A stretch of DNA of 64,000 bases from Ralstonia insidiosa (lineage in GTDB: Bacteria; Pseudomonadota; Gammaproteobacteria; Burkholderiales; Burkholderiaceae): the NCBI RefSeq assembly GCF_008801405.1, contig NZ_VZPV01000001.1, positions 372,001 through 436,000 on the forward strand. The letters run 5' to 3'. Position 1 is the stretch's first letter; each line of letters opens with the position of its first letter. The translations under genes and the position numbers were made by a program. The notes beneath the pieces are model-generated. The model made no database searches. It had not been told where the DNA came from and saw nothing but the letters and a program-made list of their open reading frames with translations. Below, in pieces: positions 25,340 through 33,269 of the stretch.

Positions 25340-26425
25340 ATGACCACGCGAATGTTCGCGCTATGCGGACTGGGCCTTCTTTCGGCCAGCGCCAGCGCAC
25401 AGTCCACCCTCACCCTGTATGGCGTTGCCGACGTCTATACCGAATTCCTGACCAGCCAGGCAGCGCCGGGCGACGGTCGCGCCGTCACGCAGACGCGCAT
25501 GGCCTCGGGCGGCAAGAGCGGCTCGCGCTGGGGCTTGAAGGGCAAGGAAGACCTGGGTGGTGGGTGGCGGGCCGCGTTCCGCCTGGAGAGCGGCATCAAC
25601 CTCAACAACGGCACCGGAACGGGCTCGGGCGGGGGTGGTTTCGACCGCTCCGCATGGGTGGCGCTGGAGAGCGACCAGTGGGGCATGCTGCGCCTCGGCC
25701 GCCAGTACACCACGCTGTTCGACGTCATGGAGAAGTACTCGCCCACCGGCGCGTACTCCACGCTGTATGAGCCCGCCGGCGCCATTGTCGGCCTGAACTT
25801 TCGCGAGAACAGCGTCGTGAAATACCGGTTCGAGACCGGCCCGCTGGCCGTGCAGGCGCACTACGCCCTGGGCGGCACGCCGGGCACGTTCCAGACCAGT
25901 GCAGCTTACGGCGCCGGTTTTGACTATGCGAGCGGCCCGCTGTCGTTTGCCGCGGCCTATGACAACGTCAACGGTTCGCAGCTCAGCAACGTCACGCATT
26001 TCCGGCGCTACTCGGCTGCCGCCATGGTGGCGCTTGGCCGCGCCGAGTGGATCGTCGGCCTGACCGAGGGCAACGGCAACGTGACCACGCCGCTGGTGGT
26101 CACGCGCTACACGTTCCTGTGGACGGGCGTGCGCTATCGCCTGTCCGAGCGCCTACAGGCCATCGGCGCGTTCTATTACGAGAACGTTCGTGCGCAGAAC
26201 CCCTCGCCTGGGCAGCCGGCCCCGCAGCTGACCAATCCGCAGCAGGTCACCCTGCAGCTCAACTACTTCCCGTCCAAGACGACGACGCTCTATCTCGCGG
26301 CCGGTGCCGCACACCGCGCCGCGCTGGACTTCGACAACTACAACTACAGCTTCCTGCACTACTCACTCGCCAGCGACCGCTCCGTCAGCACGGGCGTGGC
26401 GTTGGGTATGCGCAAGCTGTTCTGA
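25340..26425 (+). CDS. General (Gram-negative type) outer-membrane porin
   Basis: The 361-residue product has a signal peptide ending SASASAQ, then the usual start of betaproteobacterial trimeric porins, STLTLYGVADVY. Landmarks GSRWGLKGKEDLGGG, WVALESDQWGMLRLGRQ and the C-terminal Phe (GMRKLF) confirm the family. ATG 25340 has a ribosome-binding site AGGAGACAAGC; the frame also extends upstream into the CitE-like gene in another reading frame. Located between the lyase and the MmgE/PrpD gene, it probably admits the pathway substrate through the outer membrane. Confidence 0.92.
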   Translation: MTTRMFALCGLGLLSASASAQSTLTLYGVADVYTEFLTSQAAPGDGRAVTQTRMASGGKSGSRWGLKGKEDLGGGWRAAFRLESGINLNNGTGTGSGGGGFDRSAWVALESDQWGMLRLGRQYTTLFDVMEKYSPTGAYSTLYEPAGAIVGLNFRENSVVKYRFETGPLAVQAHYALGGTPGTFQTSAAYGAGFDYASGPLSFAAAYDNVNGSQLSNVTHFRRYSAAAMVALGRAEWIVGLTEGNGNVTTPLVVTRYTFLWTGVRYRLSERLQAIGAFYYENVRAQNPSPGQPAPQLTNPQQVTLQLNYFPSKTTTLYLAAGAAHRAALDFDNYNYSFLHYSLASDRSVSTGVALGMRKLF

Positions 26426-26468
26426 CTGTTCTGATACTCAAAAAAGACCCTGATCAGGAGATCGTGAC

Positions 26469-27974
26469 ATGTCCATCACGCTTGCGCGCCGTCGCGCGTT
26501 TCTGCTGCGTGCGCTTGCCGGTACGGCGGGCGTTGCCTTTGCGGGGGCGTCGTCGGCGCAAGCCCTTGCCGACGCGGCAAAGCCTGTCGCCAACGCCGTG
26601 CCGCCCATCGCCAACCGCCTGGCGGAATACGTGCACCGCCTGCGATATGAAGACATCGACGCCAGTGCGCTGGAAGCGTTGAAGCTGCGGTTGGTCGATA
26701 CGTTCGGCTGCGCGCTGGCAGCGTTGAAGGAGCCGGTAGTCCAGCGCTGCTTCCAGCTTGCGCAGGCCGGTGCGAGCCACGCGTCCGCGCTCATCGGAAC
26801 CACGCACCGCACGACGCCGGAGCTAGCCGCCTTCGCCAACGGCGCGGCCATCCGCTACTACGACCTCAACGATGGCTACGCCGCCAAAGAGATCGGGCAT
26901 CCGAGCGATTTCATCTCGGTCAGTCTTGCCGTAGCGCAATCGGAGGGGCGTTCGATCCAGGATTTCATCCTGGCTTCGCTCGTTGCCTACGAAATCGAAT
27001 GCCGGCTGTTCGACGCCGCCGCCATCAGCCCGCGCGGCTGGGACAACCCGAGCTACGGCGTGGTGACCGCCGCTTTGACCGCCGGCAAGCTGATGCAGCT
27101 CTCGGTCGAGCAATTGACGCAGGCCGTCAACATCGCGCTCATCGACCACATTGCGATGAACCAGACCCGAACCCAGGTGCTGTCGAACTGGAAAGGGCTG
27201 GCCGATGCGTCGGCGGCAAAAAGCGGTGTCTTTGCGGCCAGCCTGGCGCGGGAGGGCATTACCGGCCCCAGCCCCATCTTCGAGGGCACCTACGGGTTCG
27301 AGAAGCTCGTCGCGGGCCAACCGATTGCCATCGATACGGCGGCATTCGGCGGGCCGGGCCGTGCGTTCCGTATTGCCGATGTGCTGGTGAAACCGTATCC
27401 GGCGCAAGGCCACACGCTGACTGCGGTGGAGGCGGCCATCCGGCTGTCGGGGCGGATTCACGACCCTGCACAGATCGACAAGGTCGTCGTTGCGACGACG
27501 CAGCTCGGCTACAAGATCACCGGAAGCGGGCCATATGTCTGGGCGCCGGCCACCAAAGAAACGGCCGACCACAGCATGCCCTACGTCGTGGCGCGCGCCC
27601 TCATCGACGGCACGTTGACGAATGCAAGCTACGCGCCCGAGAAGCTCGCCGCCGCAGATGTGCGTGCGTTGATGCCCAAGATCCGCGTCGAGGAGGACCC
27701 GGCGCTCACCGCGCTGTATCCGCGGCACATCCCGAACCGCATCTCGGTGTATTTGCGTTCGGGAGAGGTGTTGACCGAGCGCGTTGACGACCTGCCGGGC
27801 GCGCCCGATATGCCGCTGACGCGCGAGGCGATTGAAGCCAAGTTCTGGCGTACTGCGGGCACGGCCATCACCCGCGCGAATGGCGAGGCGCTGATCCAGC
27901 GCATCTGGTCAATGGAGCGGCTGCGCGGTGTCGATCCCCTGTTCGAGGCCGCCATGGCAGAGCGGGCGGCTTGA
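26469..27974 (+). CDS. MmgE/PrpD-family protein with a Tat signal peptide
   Basis: The 501-residue product matches the MmgE/PrpD family (2-methylcitrate dehydratase, cis-aconitate decarboxylase): LKLRLVDTFGCALAAL near residues 74-89, FANGAAIRYYDLNDGY with the conserved acidic/Asn residues, GHPSDFISVSLAVAQ, and GWDNPSYGVVTAALTAGKL. The first 36 residues carry ARRRAFLLRALAG then a hydrophobic run and SAQALADA, a Tat-type twin-arginine signal. Family members are normally cytoplasmic, so export is unusual. The gene is 43 bp after the porin stop. The reaction is probably dehydration/hydration or decarboxylation of a carboxylic acid. Confidence 0.88.
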   Translation: MSITLARRRAFLLRALAGTAGVAFAGASSAQALADAAKPVANAVPPIANRLAEYVHRLRYEDIDASALEALKLRLVDTFGCALAALKEPVVQRCFQLAQAGASHASALIGTTHRTTPELAAFANGAAIRYYDLNDGYAAKEIGHPSDFISVSLAVAQSEGRSIQDFILASLVAYEIECRLFDAAAISPRGWDNPSYGVVTAALTAGKLMQLSVEQLTQAVNIALIDHIAMNQTRTQVLSNWKGLADASAAKSGVFAASLAREGITGPSPIFEGTYGFEKLVAGQPIAIDTAAFGGPGRAFRIADVLVKPYPAQGHTLTAVEAAIRLSGRIHDPAQIDKVVVATTQLGYKITGSGPYVWAPATKETADHSMPYVVARALIDGTLTNASYAPEKLAAADVRALMPKIRVEEDPALTALYPRHIPNRISVYLRSGEVLTERVDDLPGAPDMPLTREAIEAKFWRTAGTAITRANGEALIQRIWSMERLRGVDPLFEAAMAERAA

Positions 27975-27996
27975 ATGTAGCCGGCGCTGCATTCAC

Positions 27997-28027
27997 AAAA
28001 AAGGGGGGCGTTGATGCCCCCTTTCTT
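27997..28027. terminator. Bidirectional terminator between prpD-like and thioesterase genes
   Basis: A run of A residues and GGGGGGC pairs with GCCCCC and a T-rich run around GTTGAT. The symmetric A/T flanks let it stop transcription from both converging genes. Confidence 0.7.
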
Positions 28028-28038
28028 GTTGCTGCCCC

Positions 28039-28473
28039 TTACGGACGGCGAATGACACACGTCGCCGTGGCATGGGCCAGCAGCGTGCCGTCCTGCGTCT
28101 TGAGCGTGCCTTCCGATACGCCGATCGTGCGCGAGACATGCAGCACGCGGCCCACCGCCACCAGCGGCGTATCCACCGGCACCGCCTTCACCATCTTCAC
28201 GTTGAGGTCGACTGTGCCGTAGCCGACGCCGGCTTCGAGCATGGTGTGCACCGCGCAGCCGGTCACGGAATCCAGCACGGTGGCCGCAAAACCGCCGTGT
28301 ACACCACCCAGCGGATTGAGGTGGCGTTTGTCGGCTTGGGCACCGAAGTGCACGGTGCCGGATTCGATGAGGTCCATCGACATCGGGATGGTTTCGCTGA
28401 TGGACGCGCGCGGCAGCTCACCGCGCGACATGGCCTGCAGCAATTGCAGACCGGTCATTTGGGACGGATGCAT
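28039..28473 (-). CDS. PaaI-type hotdog-fold acyl-CoA thioesterase
   Basis: The 144-residue product (from ATG 28473, MHPSQMTGLQLLQAMSRGEL) has the hotdog thioesterase signature HLNPLGGVHGGFAATVLDSVTG, with the catalytic Asp expected in the VLDS stretch. Such enzymes hydrolyse aromatic or medium-chain acyl-CoA. Two in-frame upstream starts (28536 and beyond) exist; the first residues after 28473 match the family best, but no strong ribosome-binding site is seen at any of them. It converges on the MmgE/PrpD gene and could be a separate unit. Confidence 0.82.
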   Translation of the reverse strand: MHPSQMTGLQLLQAMSRGELPRASISETIPMSMDLIESGTVHFGAQADKRHLNPLGGVHGGFAATVLDSVTGCAVHTMLEAGVGYGTVDLNVKMVKAVPVDTPLVAVGRVLHVSRTIGVSEGTLKTQDGTLLAHATATCVIRRP

Positions 28474-28760
28474 GGGAAGAGTCAGATGGGGTTGGGGTGG
28501 AACGACTCCGCACTCTACCGCGAGCCGGGTTTCCATGACTGCAATGCGTTGCAGCGGCCGGCGCAACAACGCCCCTCCAATGCGGGTGAACCCTAGCGTT
28601 GCGCGCACGCCGACGCGAAAGGCTCCAGAAAGGTCGCCCCCTCTACGCTCGCCCAGCGATTGCATCGGGCGGCCTGATTGACTGGATTCACCGCCCTCGC
28701 GCGTTACCCGAAGCCGGCATCACGACCGGACACCATTACCCACAAAGGAAGGAGACTTCG

Positions 28761-29891
28761 ATGTCCCGTACCAAGTTCGCCCTGGCGGCGACCGCTGCAG
28801 CCGTGGCCACCCTGGCCGCCCCCGGCGCCCATGCACAAGCGTCGAACGTGACGCTCTATGGCCTGATCGATACCACCATCAGCACCGTCAACAACACCAA
28901 CGCGGCCGGCGCACGCACCACTGGCTTCCAGGTGCCCTGGTTTTCGGGCAGCCGCTGGGGCCTGACCGGCAAGGAAGACCTGGGCGGCGGCACGTCGGCC
29001 ATCTTCCGACTGGAATCCGAGTTTGAAACGCCGACCGGCAACATGGACACCCCGGGCGTGCTGTTCAACCGCGATGCGTGGGTGGGTCTGTCGAGCGAAG
29101 CCCTGGGCAAGCTGACCTTCGGCCGCCAGAACGCCATCGCGCGCGATATCTCGGCCATCTACGGTGACCCGTACACCAGCGAAAAGGTGGGCCTGGACGA
29201 AGGCGGTTACACCAACGTCAACAACTTCAAGCAACTGATCTTCTACGCAGGCAGCGCCACGGGCACGCGCCTGAACAACGGTGTGGTGTGGAAGAAGATG
29301 TGGGACGGCCGCTTCCTGACGGCCCTGGGCTACCAGTTTGGTGAAGTGCCGGGCCAGTTCTCGCAAGGCTCCACCGAATCGCTGGCCCTGGGTTACAACG
29401 GCGACAGTTTCCACCTGGCGGGCTTCGCGCAACAGGCCAAGGTCAACGGCTTTACCGATCGCTCGTACTCGATCGGCGGCAACGTGATCATCGACATCTT
29501 CCGCATCAATGCGGGCTACTTCCACTACACCGGCGAGCAGCCGGCCGCGATCGGTAACCGTAGCGACAACGCCTACACCGTCTCGCTGAAGATCGCTCCG
29601 CAAGGCGCCTTTGACTACGAGATTGGCTACCAGATCATGAAGGCCAACAACGCTGCCTTCGACGCCAACGGCAACACGCTCAACGCGTACGCCAGCGTGC
29701 TGGGTGCCACGGCCTCGGGCAGCGGCCGCAAGAGCACGCTGTACGGCTCGGTGTTCTATCACGTGTCCAAGCGCACCGAGTTCTACGTGGCGGCTGACTA
29801 CATGAAGCTGAAGGATCAGTACATCGTGGGCTCGACCAACGGCCATAACAGCCAGACGGAATTTGCCATCGGTATGCGCACCCGCTTCTGA
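28761..29891 (+). CDS. General outer-membrane porin
   Basis: The 376-residue product has a signal peptide ending APGAHAQ and begins SNVTLYGLIDTTIS. The usual porin segments are present: GSRWGLTGKEDLGGG, DAWVGLSSEALGKLTFGRQ and a final Phe (GMRTRF). The ATG follows GGAAGGAGACTTCG, a strong ribosome-binding site. It is a second porin in this window, more distant from the one at 25340, and stands alone, so it may be a main general porin. No regulator is adjacent. Confidence 0.93.
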   Translation: MSRTKFALAATAAAVATLAAPGAHAQASNVTLYGLIDTTISTVNNTNAAGARTTGFQVPWFSGSRWGLTGKEDLGGGTSAIFRLESEFETPTGNMDTPGVLFNRDAWVGLSSEALGKLTFGRQNAIARDISAIYGDPYTSEKVGLDEGGYTNVNNFKQLIFYAGSATGTRLNNGVVWKKMWDGRFLTALGYQFGEVPGQFSQGSTESLALGYNGDSFHLAGFAQQAKVNGFTDRSYSIGGNVIIDIFRINAGYFHYTGEQPAAIGNRSDNAYTVSLKIAPQGAFDYEIGYQIMKANNAAFDANGNTLNAYASVLGATASGSGRKSTLYGSVFYHVSKRTEFYVAADYMKLKDQYIVGSTNGHNSQTEFAIGMRTRF

Positions 29892-29909
29892 TCGAAGCGC
29901 CTGACGTAG

Positions 29910-30971
29910 TTAGCGTTGCTCGCGCACCTGATCGACAAATCTGTTGGTATAGGTGCGCGAGAGATCGATGTGCTTGTCGCGCGCGTTGGCATTGCTGGCG
30001 GCGAGGACGCGCAGGACGGTGGGTGGGCCGTCGTCCGGCATGCGTCCGTCGGCGCTGAAGGTGGGCAACGCGGCGGCAAGCGATTTGACGTAGAGCTCGG
30101 GATGTTCGTGGCGGAATTCAGCCGGCATGCGTGCGGCAATGTCCTCCGCGTTGTGCGTGTGCATGTAGCGCAAGGTCCGCACGAAAGCGCGGGCCAGCTT
30201 GGTGGCCAGTTCCGGATGGGCTTCGAGCCATTCGGTCTGCAGATACAGGCATGCCGCCGGGTACGGGCCGCCCAGCGCGGCACGCGTGCCTTCGAGCGTG
30301 CGCAGATCGAGCAGCACGCGGGCTTCGCCGTTGCGCACCAGGCGCGAGACGGTCGGGTCGGTGGTCATGCCGGCATCGATACGGCCGCTGCGCAGCGCTT
30401 TGACGAAGCTGTGTTCCGCGCCGACCGGCAGCATGGTGTAGTCCCCCGCAGACAGGCCCTGCTGTGCCGTCAGGTAGCGCGTGAGAAAACTGGTGGAGGC
30501 GCCCAGGCCCGTCACGCCCAGCGTGCGGCCGCGCAGCTCGCGCATCGATTCCACCGTGGCGAGCAGCCGCGTGGACACCACTTCCGCCTCGCCCGGTACC
30601 TGGCTGAAGACCACAATGGCACGCACTTCCTTGCCCTTGGCCTGCAGGTCGATTGTGTGATCGTAAAAACCGACCACGCCCTGCGCGAAGCCGGTCAGCA
30701 GTTCGCTCTCGGCATCCACGCCGGCGGGCTGCGAGAGCAGTTCCACCTCCAGCCCTTCGTCACGGAAGTAGCCCAGGCGCTGTGCCAATGTGGCGGGCAG
30801 GTAGATCATCTTGGCCGTGCCGCTGACCATGATGGTCAGGCGTGTGGGGTCTTGCGCCAAGGCGTGCGTAGCTGCCAGCGCGAGGCAGGCAGCGAGCAAC
30901 GGCGTGATCCAGCCCCGGGGGCTGCGGGTGCGCTGGTTTCGCACCCTGCCCCTGCAGGTAAAAACACCCAT
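29910..30971 (-). CDS. NitT/TauT-type ABC substrate-binding protein
   Basis: The 353-residue product has an N-terminal hydrophobic signal (about residues 22-40, ending HALAQ) and shows the SsuA/ThiY-like fold pattern: LTIMVSGTAKMIYLPATLAQRLGYFRDEGLEVEL, GFYDHTIDLQAKGKEV and GLGASTSFLTRYLTAQQGL. Such proteins bind nitrate, sulfonates, pyrimidine precursors or similar. No permease or ATPase gene is next to it. It is divergent from a TctD/TctE-like two-component system (31124-33239), which probably controls it. The substrate is unknown. Confidence 0.85.
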   Translation of the reverse strand: MGVFTCRGRVRNQRTRSPRGWITPLLAACLALAATHALAQDPTRLTIMVSGTAKMIYLPATLAQRLGYFRDEGLEVELLSQPAGVDAESELLTGFAQGVVGFYDHTIDLQAKGKEVRAIVVFSQVPGEAEVVSTRLLATVESMRELRGRTLGVTGLGASTSFLTRYLTAQQGLSAGDYTMLPVGAEHSFVKALRSGRIDAGMTTDPTVSRLVRNGEARVLLDLRTLEGTRAALGGPYPAACLYLQTEWLEAHPELATKLARAFVRTLRYMHTHNAEDIAARMPAEFRHEHPELYVKSLAAALPTFSADGRMPDDGPPTVLRVLAASNANARDKHIDLSRTYTNRFVDQVREQR

Positions 30972-31123
30972 TGAGTTGTCTCCGGCTCTTTTGTAGATAT
31001 CGGTATCGCGCGCGCTGCAGCAATCAGCGAGTGATGCCCCCAGCGCACGCGTAGGCAGCCGTCACCATTCTAGGAAGCGGCAACCCACAAATCGCTTTCA
31101 TTTTTCGGACGCGCTGTTTTCGT

Positions 31124-31804
31124 ATGAAGCTGCTCCTGATCGAAGACAACGCCCCGCTGGCGCACTGGCTGTCAGAAGCTCTGCGCCGCGCGCACTTCAC
31201 GGTGGATCACGCCACGGATGGCGAATCCGCCGATACCCTGCTGCTCACACAGCACTACGACGTGGTGCTGCTTGACCTGCAGTTGCCGACCCTGTCGGGG
31301 CAAGGCGTATTGCAACGTTTGCGCGGTCGCCGCAACCCCGTACCGGTGCTGATCCTGACTGCTAGCGGCGGCATTGACGACAAGGTTGCCTGCCTGGGCG
31401 CCGGTGCTGATGATTACCTCGTCAAGCCGTTTGAGATCCGCGAGCTGATCGCGCGCATCCAGGTATTGGTGCGGCGCAGCACGCCCGATCAATCCGTCGA
31501 GCTGCACTGTGGCGACCTGGCCTACCACACGGGCAGCCGCACCTTTGTGCTGGCCGGTCAGCCGCTGGTGCTGCCCGCGCGGGAGCACACCGTGCTGGAA
31601 ATCCTCATGCTCAAGCTCGGGCGCACGGTGTCCAAGCCAGCGCTCGTCAACGGTGTGTTTGGCCTGGACGACGAAGCCAGCCCCGAAGCCATCGAAATCT
31701 ACATCCACCGCCTGCGCAAGAAGCTGGAGCATTCCGCCGCCACCATCGTCACGCTGCGCGGCCTTGGTTACTTGCTGCGCGATGCTTCAACCCAGCAATC
31801 CTGA
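31124..31804 (+). CDS. OmpR-family response regulator (TctD-like)
   Basis: The 226-residue product has a receiver domain (EDNA at 7-10, phospho-acceptor Asp 51 in LLDLQLP, Lys in LVKPFEIREL) and a C-terminal OmpR-type winged helix ending IYIHRLRKKLEHSAATIVTLRGLGYLL. It is followed by, and overlaps by 23 bp, a sensor kinase in the same direction. The divergent gene is a periplasmic binding protein, so the pair may control uptake of its ligand, as TctDE does for tricarboxylates. Confidence 0.9.
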   Translation: MKLLLIEDNAPLAHWLSEALRRAHFTVDHATDGESADTLLLTQHYDVVLLDLQLPTLSGQGVLQRLRGRRNPVPVLILTASGGIDDKVACLGAGADDYLVKPFEIRELIARIQVLVRRSTPDQSVELHCGDLAYHTGSRTFVLAGQPLVLPAREHTVLEILMLKLGRTVSKPALVNGVFGLDDEASPEAIEIYIHRLRKKLEHSAATIVTLRGLGYLLRDASTQQS

Positions 31805-33239
31805 ACAACCGGCGGTACAGGAGGCACCGGCCACCTCACGCGCGCGCAGCCTGCGTGCGCGGCTGCTGCTGTGGCTGGCGTTGCCGCTGGTCATCTATGT
31901 GGCGGCCGATGCCTGGCTGGACCTGGCGGCCGCACGCCACAACGCCGATCTCGTGCACTACCACGCGTTGGACACCGCCGCGCAGATGATCAGCGGCCAG
32001 ATCGAATGGGACGAAGGCCGCCTGCGCGTGTCAGTGCCGCCGGCTGCGTTGGCGGTGTTCGCCGCACCCGAGACCCCCGTGCGCGACCAGATTGCGTATC
32101 AGGTCAGCACCGAAGATGGTCGCCTGCTGGCGGGGCGGCTGGATTTCGGCACGCGCCCCGCCTTTGATGCCGCAGGCCTGGCCGATACCGGCACCTACAC
32201 CGATACGCTGGAAGGCCAGCCCGTGCACGTGGCCGCCGTGGTGCGCACCATGTACGACGCCGGGCGCACCGAGCGCGTCGTCACGCGCGTGGCGCAAACC
32301 ATGAACGGCCGCGACGCGATGATCCGGCAGTTGTGGTGGCCCGCCACCGTGCGCCAGTTGGCGCTGGTGGGGCTGGCGTTGGCGATGATCCTGATCGGCC
32401 TGACGCTGGAGTTGCGGCCGATTCTGCGGTTGGCCGGCAATGTGTCGGCGCGCGCGCCCACCGATCTGGCACCGCTCGATCCCGAGGGCTTGCAGCGCGA
32501 ACTGCAGCCGATTGCCGGTGCGTTCAATCAATACCTGCAGCGCATTGCGGACAACGCGCTCACGCAGAAGCGCTTCATTGCCGACGCTGCGCATCAGATG
32601 CGCACACCGCTGGCGATTCTCGACACGCAGATGCAGGTGGCCGCGCAAACCAATGCCGACGATGCGCTGCATGAGGTGCTGAAAGCCGCGCGCACCAGCA
32701 CGCGCAATCTGGCCGATCTCATCAACGATCTGCTGTTGCTCTCGCAGGCCGAAGCCTCGGCCGCCACCAGCGAAACGGTCGAACTCCTGCAGGTGGCGCG
32801 CACCGTGCTCGAAGACCTCGCATTGCTGGCCGATGGTCGCCGCATCGACCTGGGGATGGAGTCGGCAGAGCAGCCGGTCTGGACGTTGGGCAATCGCACG
32901 CTGGTTGCGGCCCTGCTGTTCAACCTGGTGGATAACGCTGTGCGCTACACGCAGGAAGGCGGCCACGTCACCGTGCAGGTGTCGGCCGACTATGGTTGGG
33001 CCATGCTGACCGTGACCGACAACGGGCCCGGGATTCCGCCCGAGGCGTACGCACGCGTGTTCGAGCGCTTCACGCGCCTGGGCAACACGCAGACCCAGGG
33101 CAGCGGCCTGGGCTTGGCGATCGTGCGGCAGATCGTCGATCGCATGGGTGGGCAGATTGCGCTGGCGCCCGGGCCGGGTGGCGCCGGGCTGGCGGTGACG
33201 GTGTGGCTGCGGCGGGCCGGGGCGCCGGCCGCCGCCTGA
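31782..33239 (+). CDS. Sensor histidine kinase (TctE-like, 2CSK_N type)
   Basis: The 485-residue product has two membrane helices (about residues 25-45 and 185-207) around a periplasmic domain of the 2CSK_N (two-component sensor kinase N-terminal) type. A HisKA domain with FIADAAHQMRTPLAI follows, then an HATPase domain (NLVDNAVRYT, DNGPGIP, GSGLGLAIV). ATG 31782 lies inside the response-regulator gene, giving a 23-bp overlap and likely translational coupling. It should phosphorylate that regulator in response to an extracytoplasmic ligand. Confidence 0.9.
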   Translation: MLQPSNPEQPAVQEAPATSRARSLRARLLLWLALPLVIYVAADAWLDLAAARHNADLVHYHALDTAAQMISGQIEWDEGRLRVSVPPAALAVFAAPETPVRDQIAYQVSTEDGRLLAGRLDFGTRPAFDAAGLADTGTYTDTLEGQPVHVAAVVRTMYDAGRTERVVTRVAQTMNGRDAMIRQLWWPATVRQLALVGLALAMILIGLTLELRPILRLAGNVSARAPTDLAPLDPEGLQRELQPIAGAFNQYLQRIADNALTQKRFIADAAHQMRTPLAILDTQMQVAAQTNADDALHEVLKAARTSTRNLADLINDLLLLSQAEASAATSETVELLQVARTVLEDLALLADGRRIDLGMESAEQPVWTLGNRTLVAALLFNLVDNAVRYTQEGGHVTVQVSADYGWAMLTVTDNGPGIPPEAYARVFERFTRLGNTQTQGSGLGLAIVRQIVDRMGGQIALAPGPGGAGLAVTVWLRRAGAPAAA

Positions 33240-33269
33240 GTTGCTGCCGCTGCTGCCTTGACACCGGCC

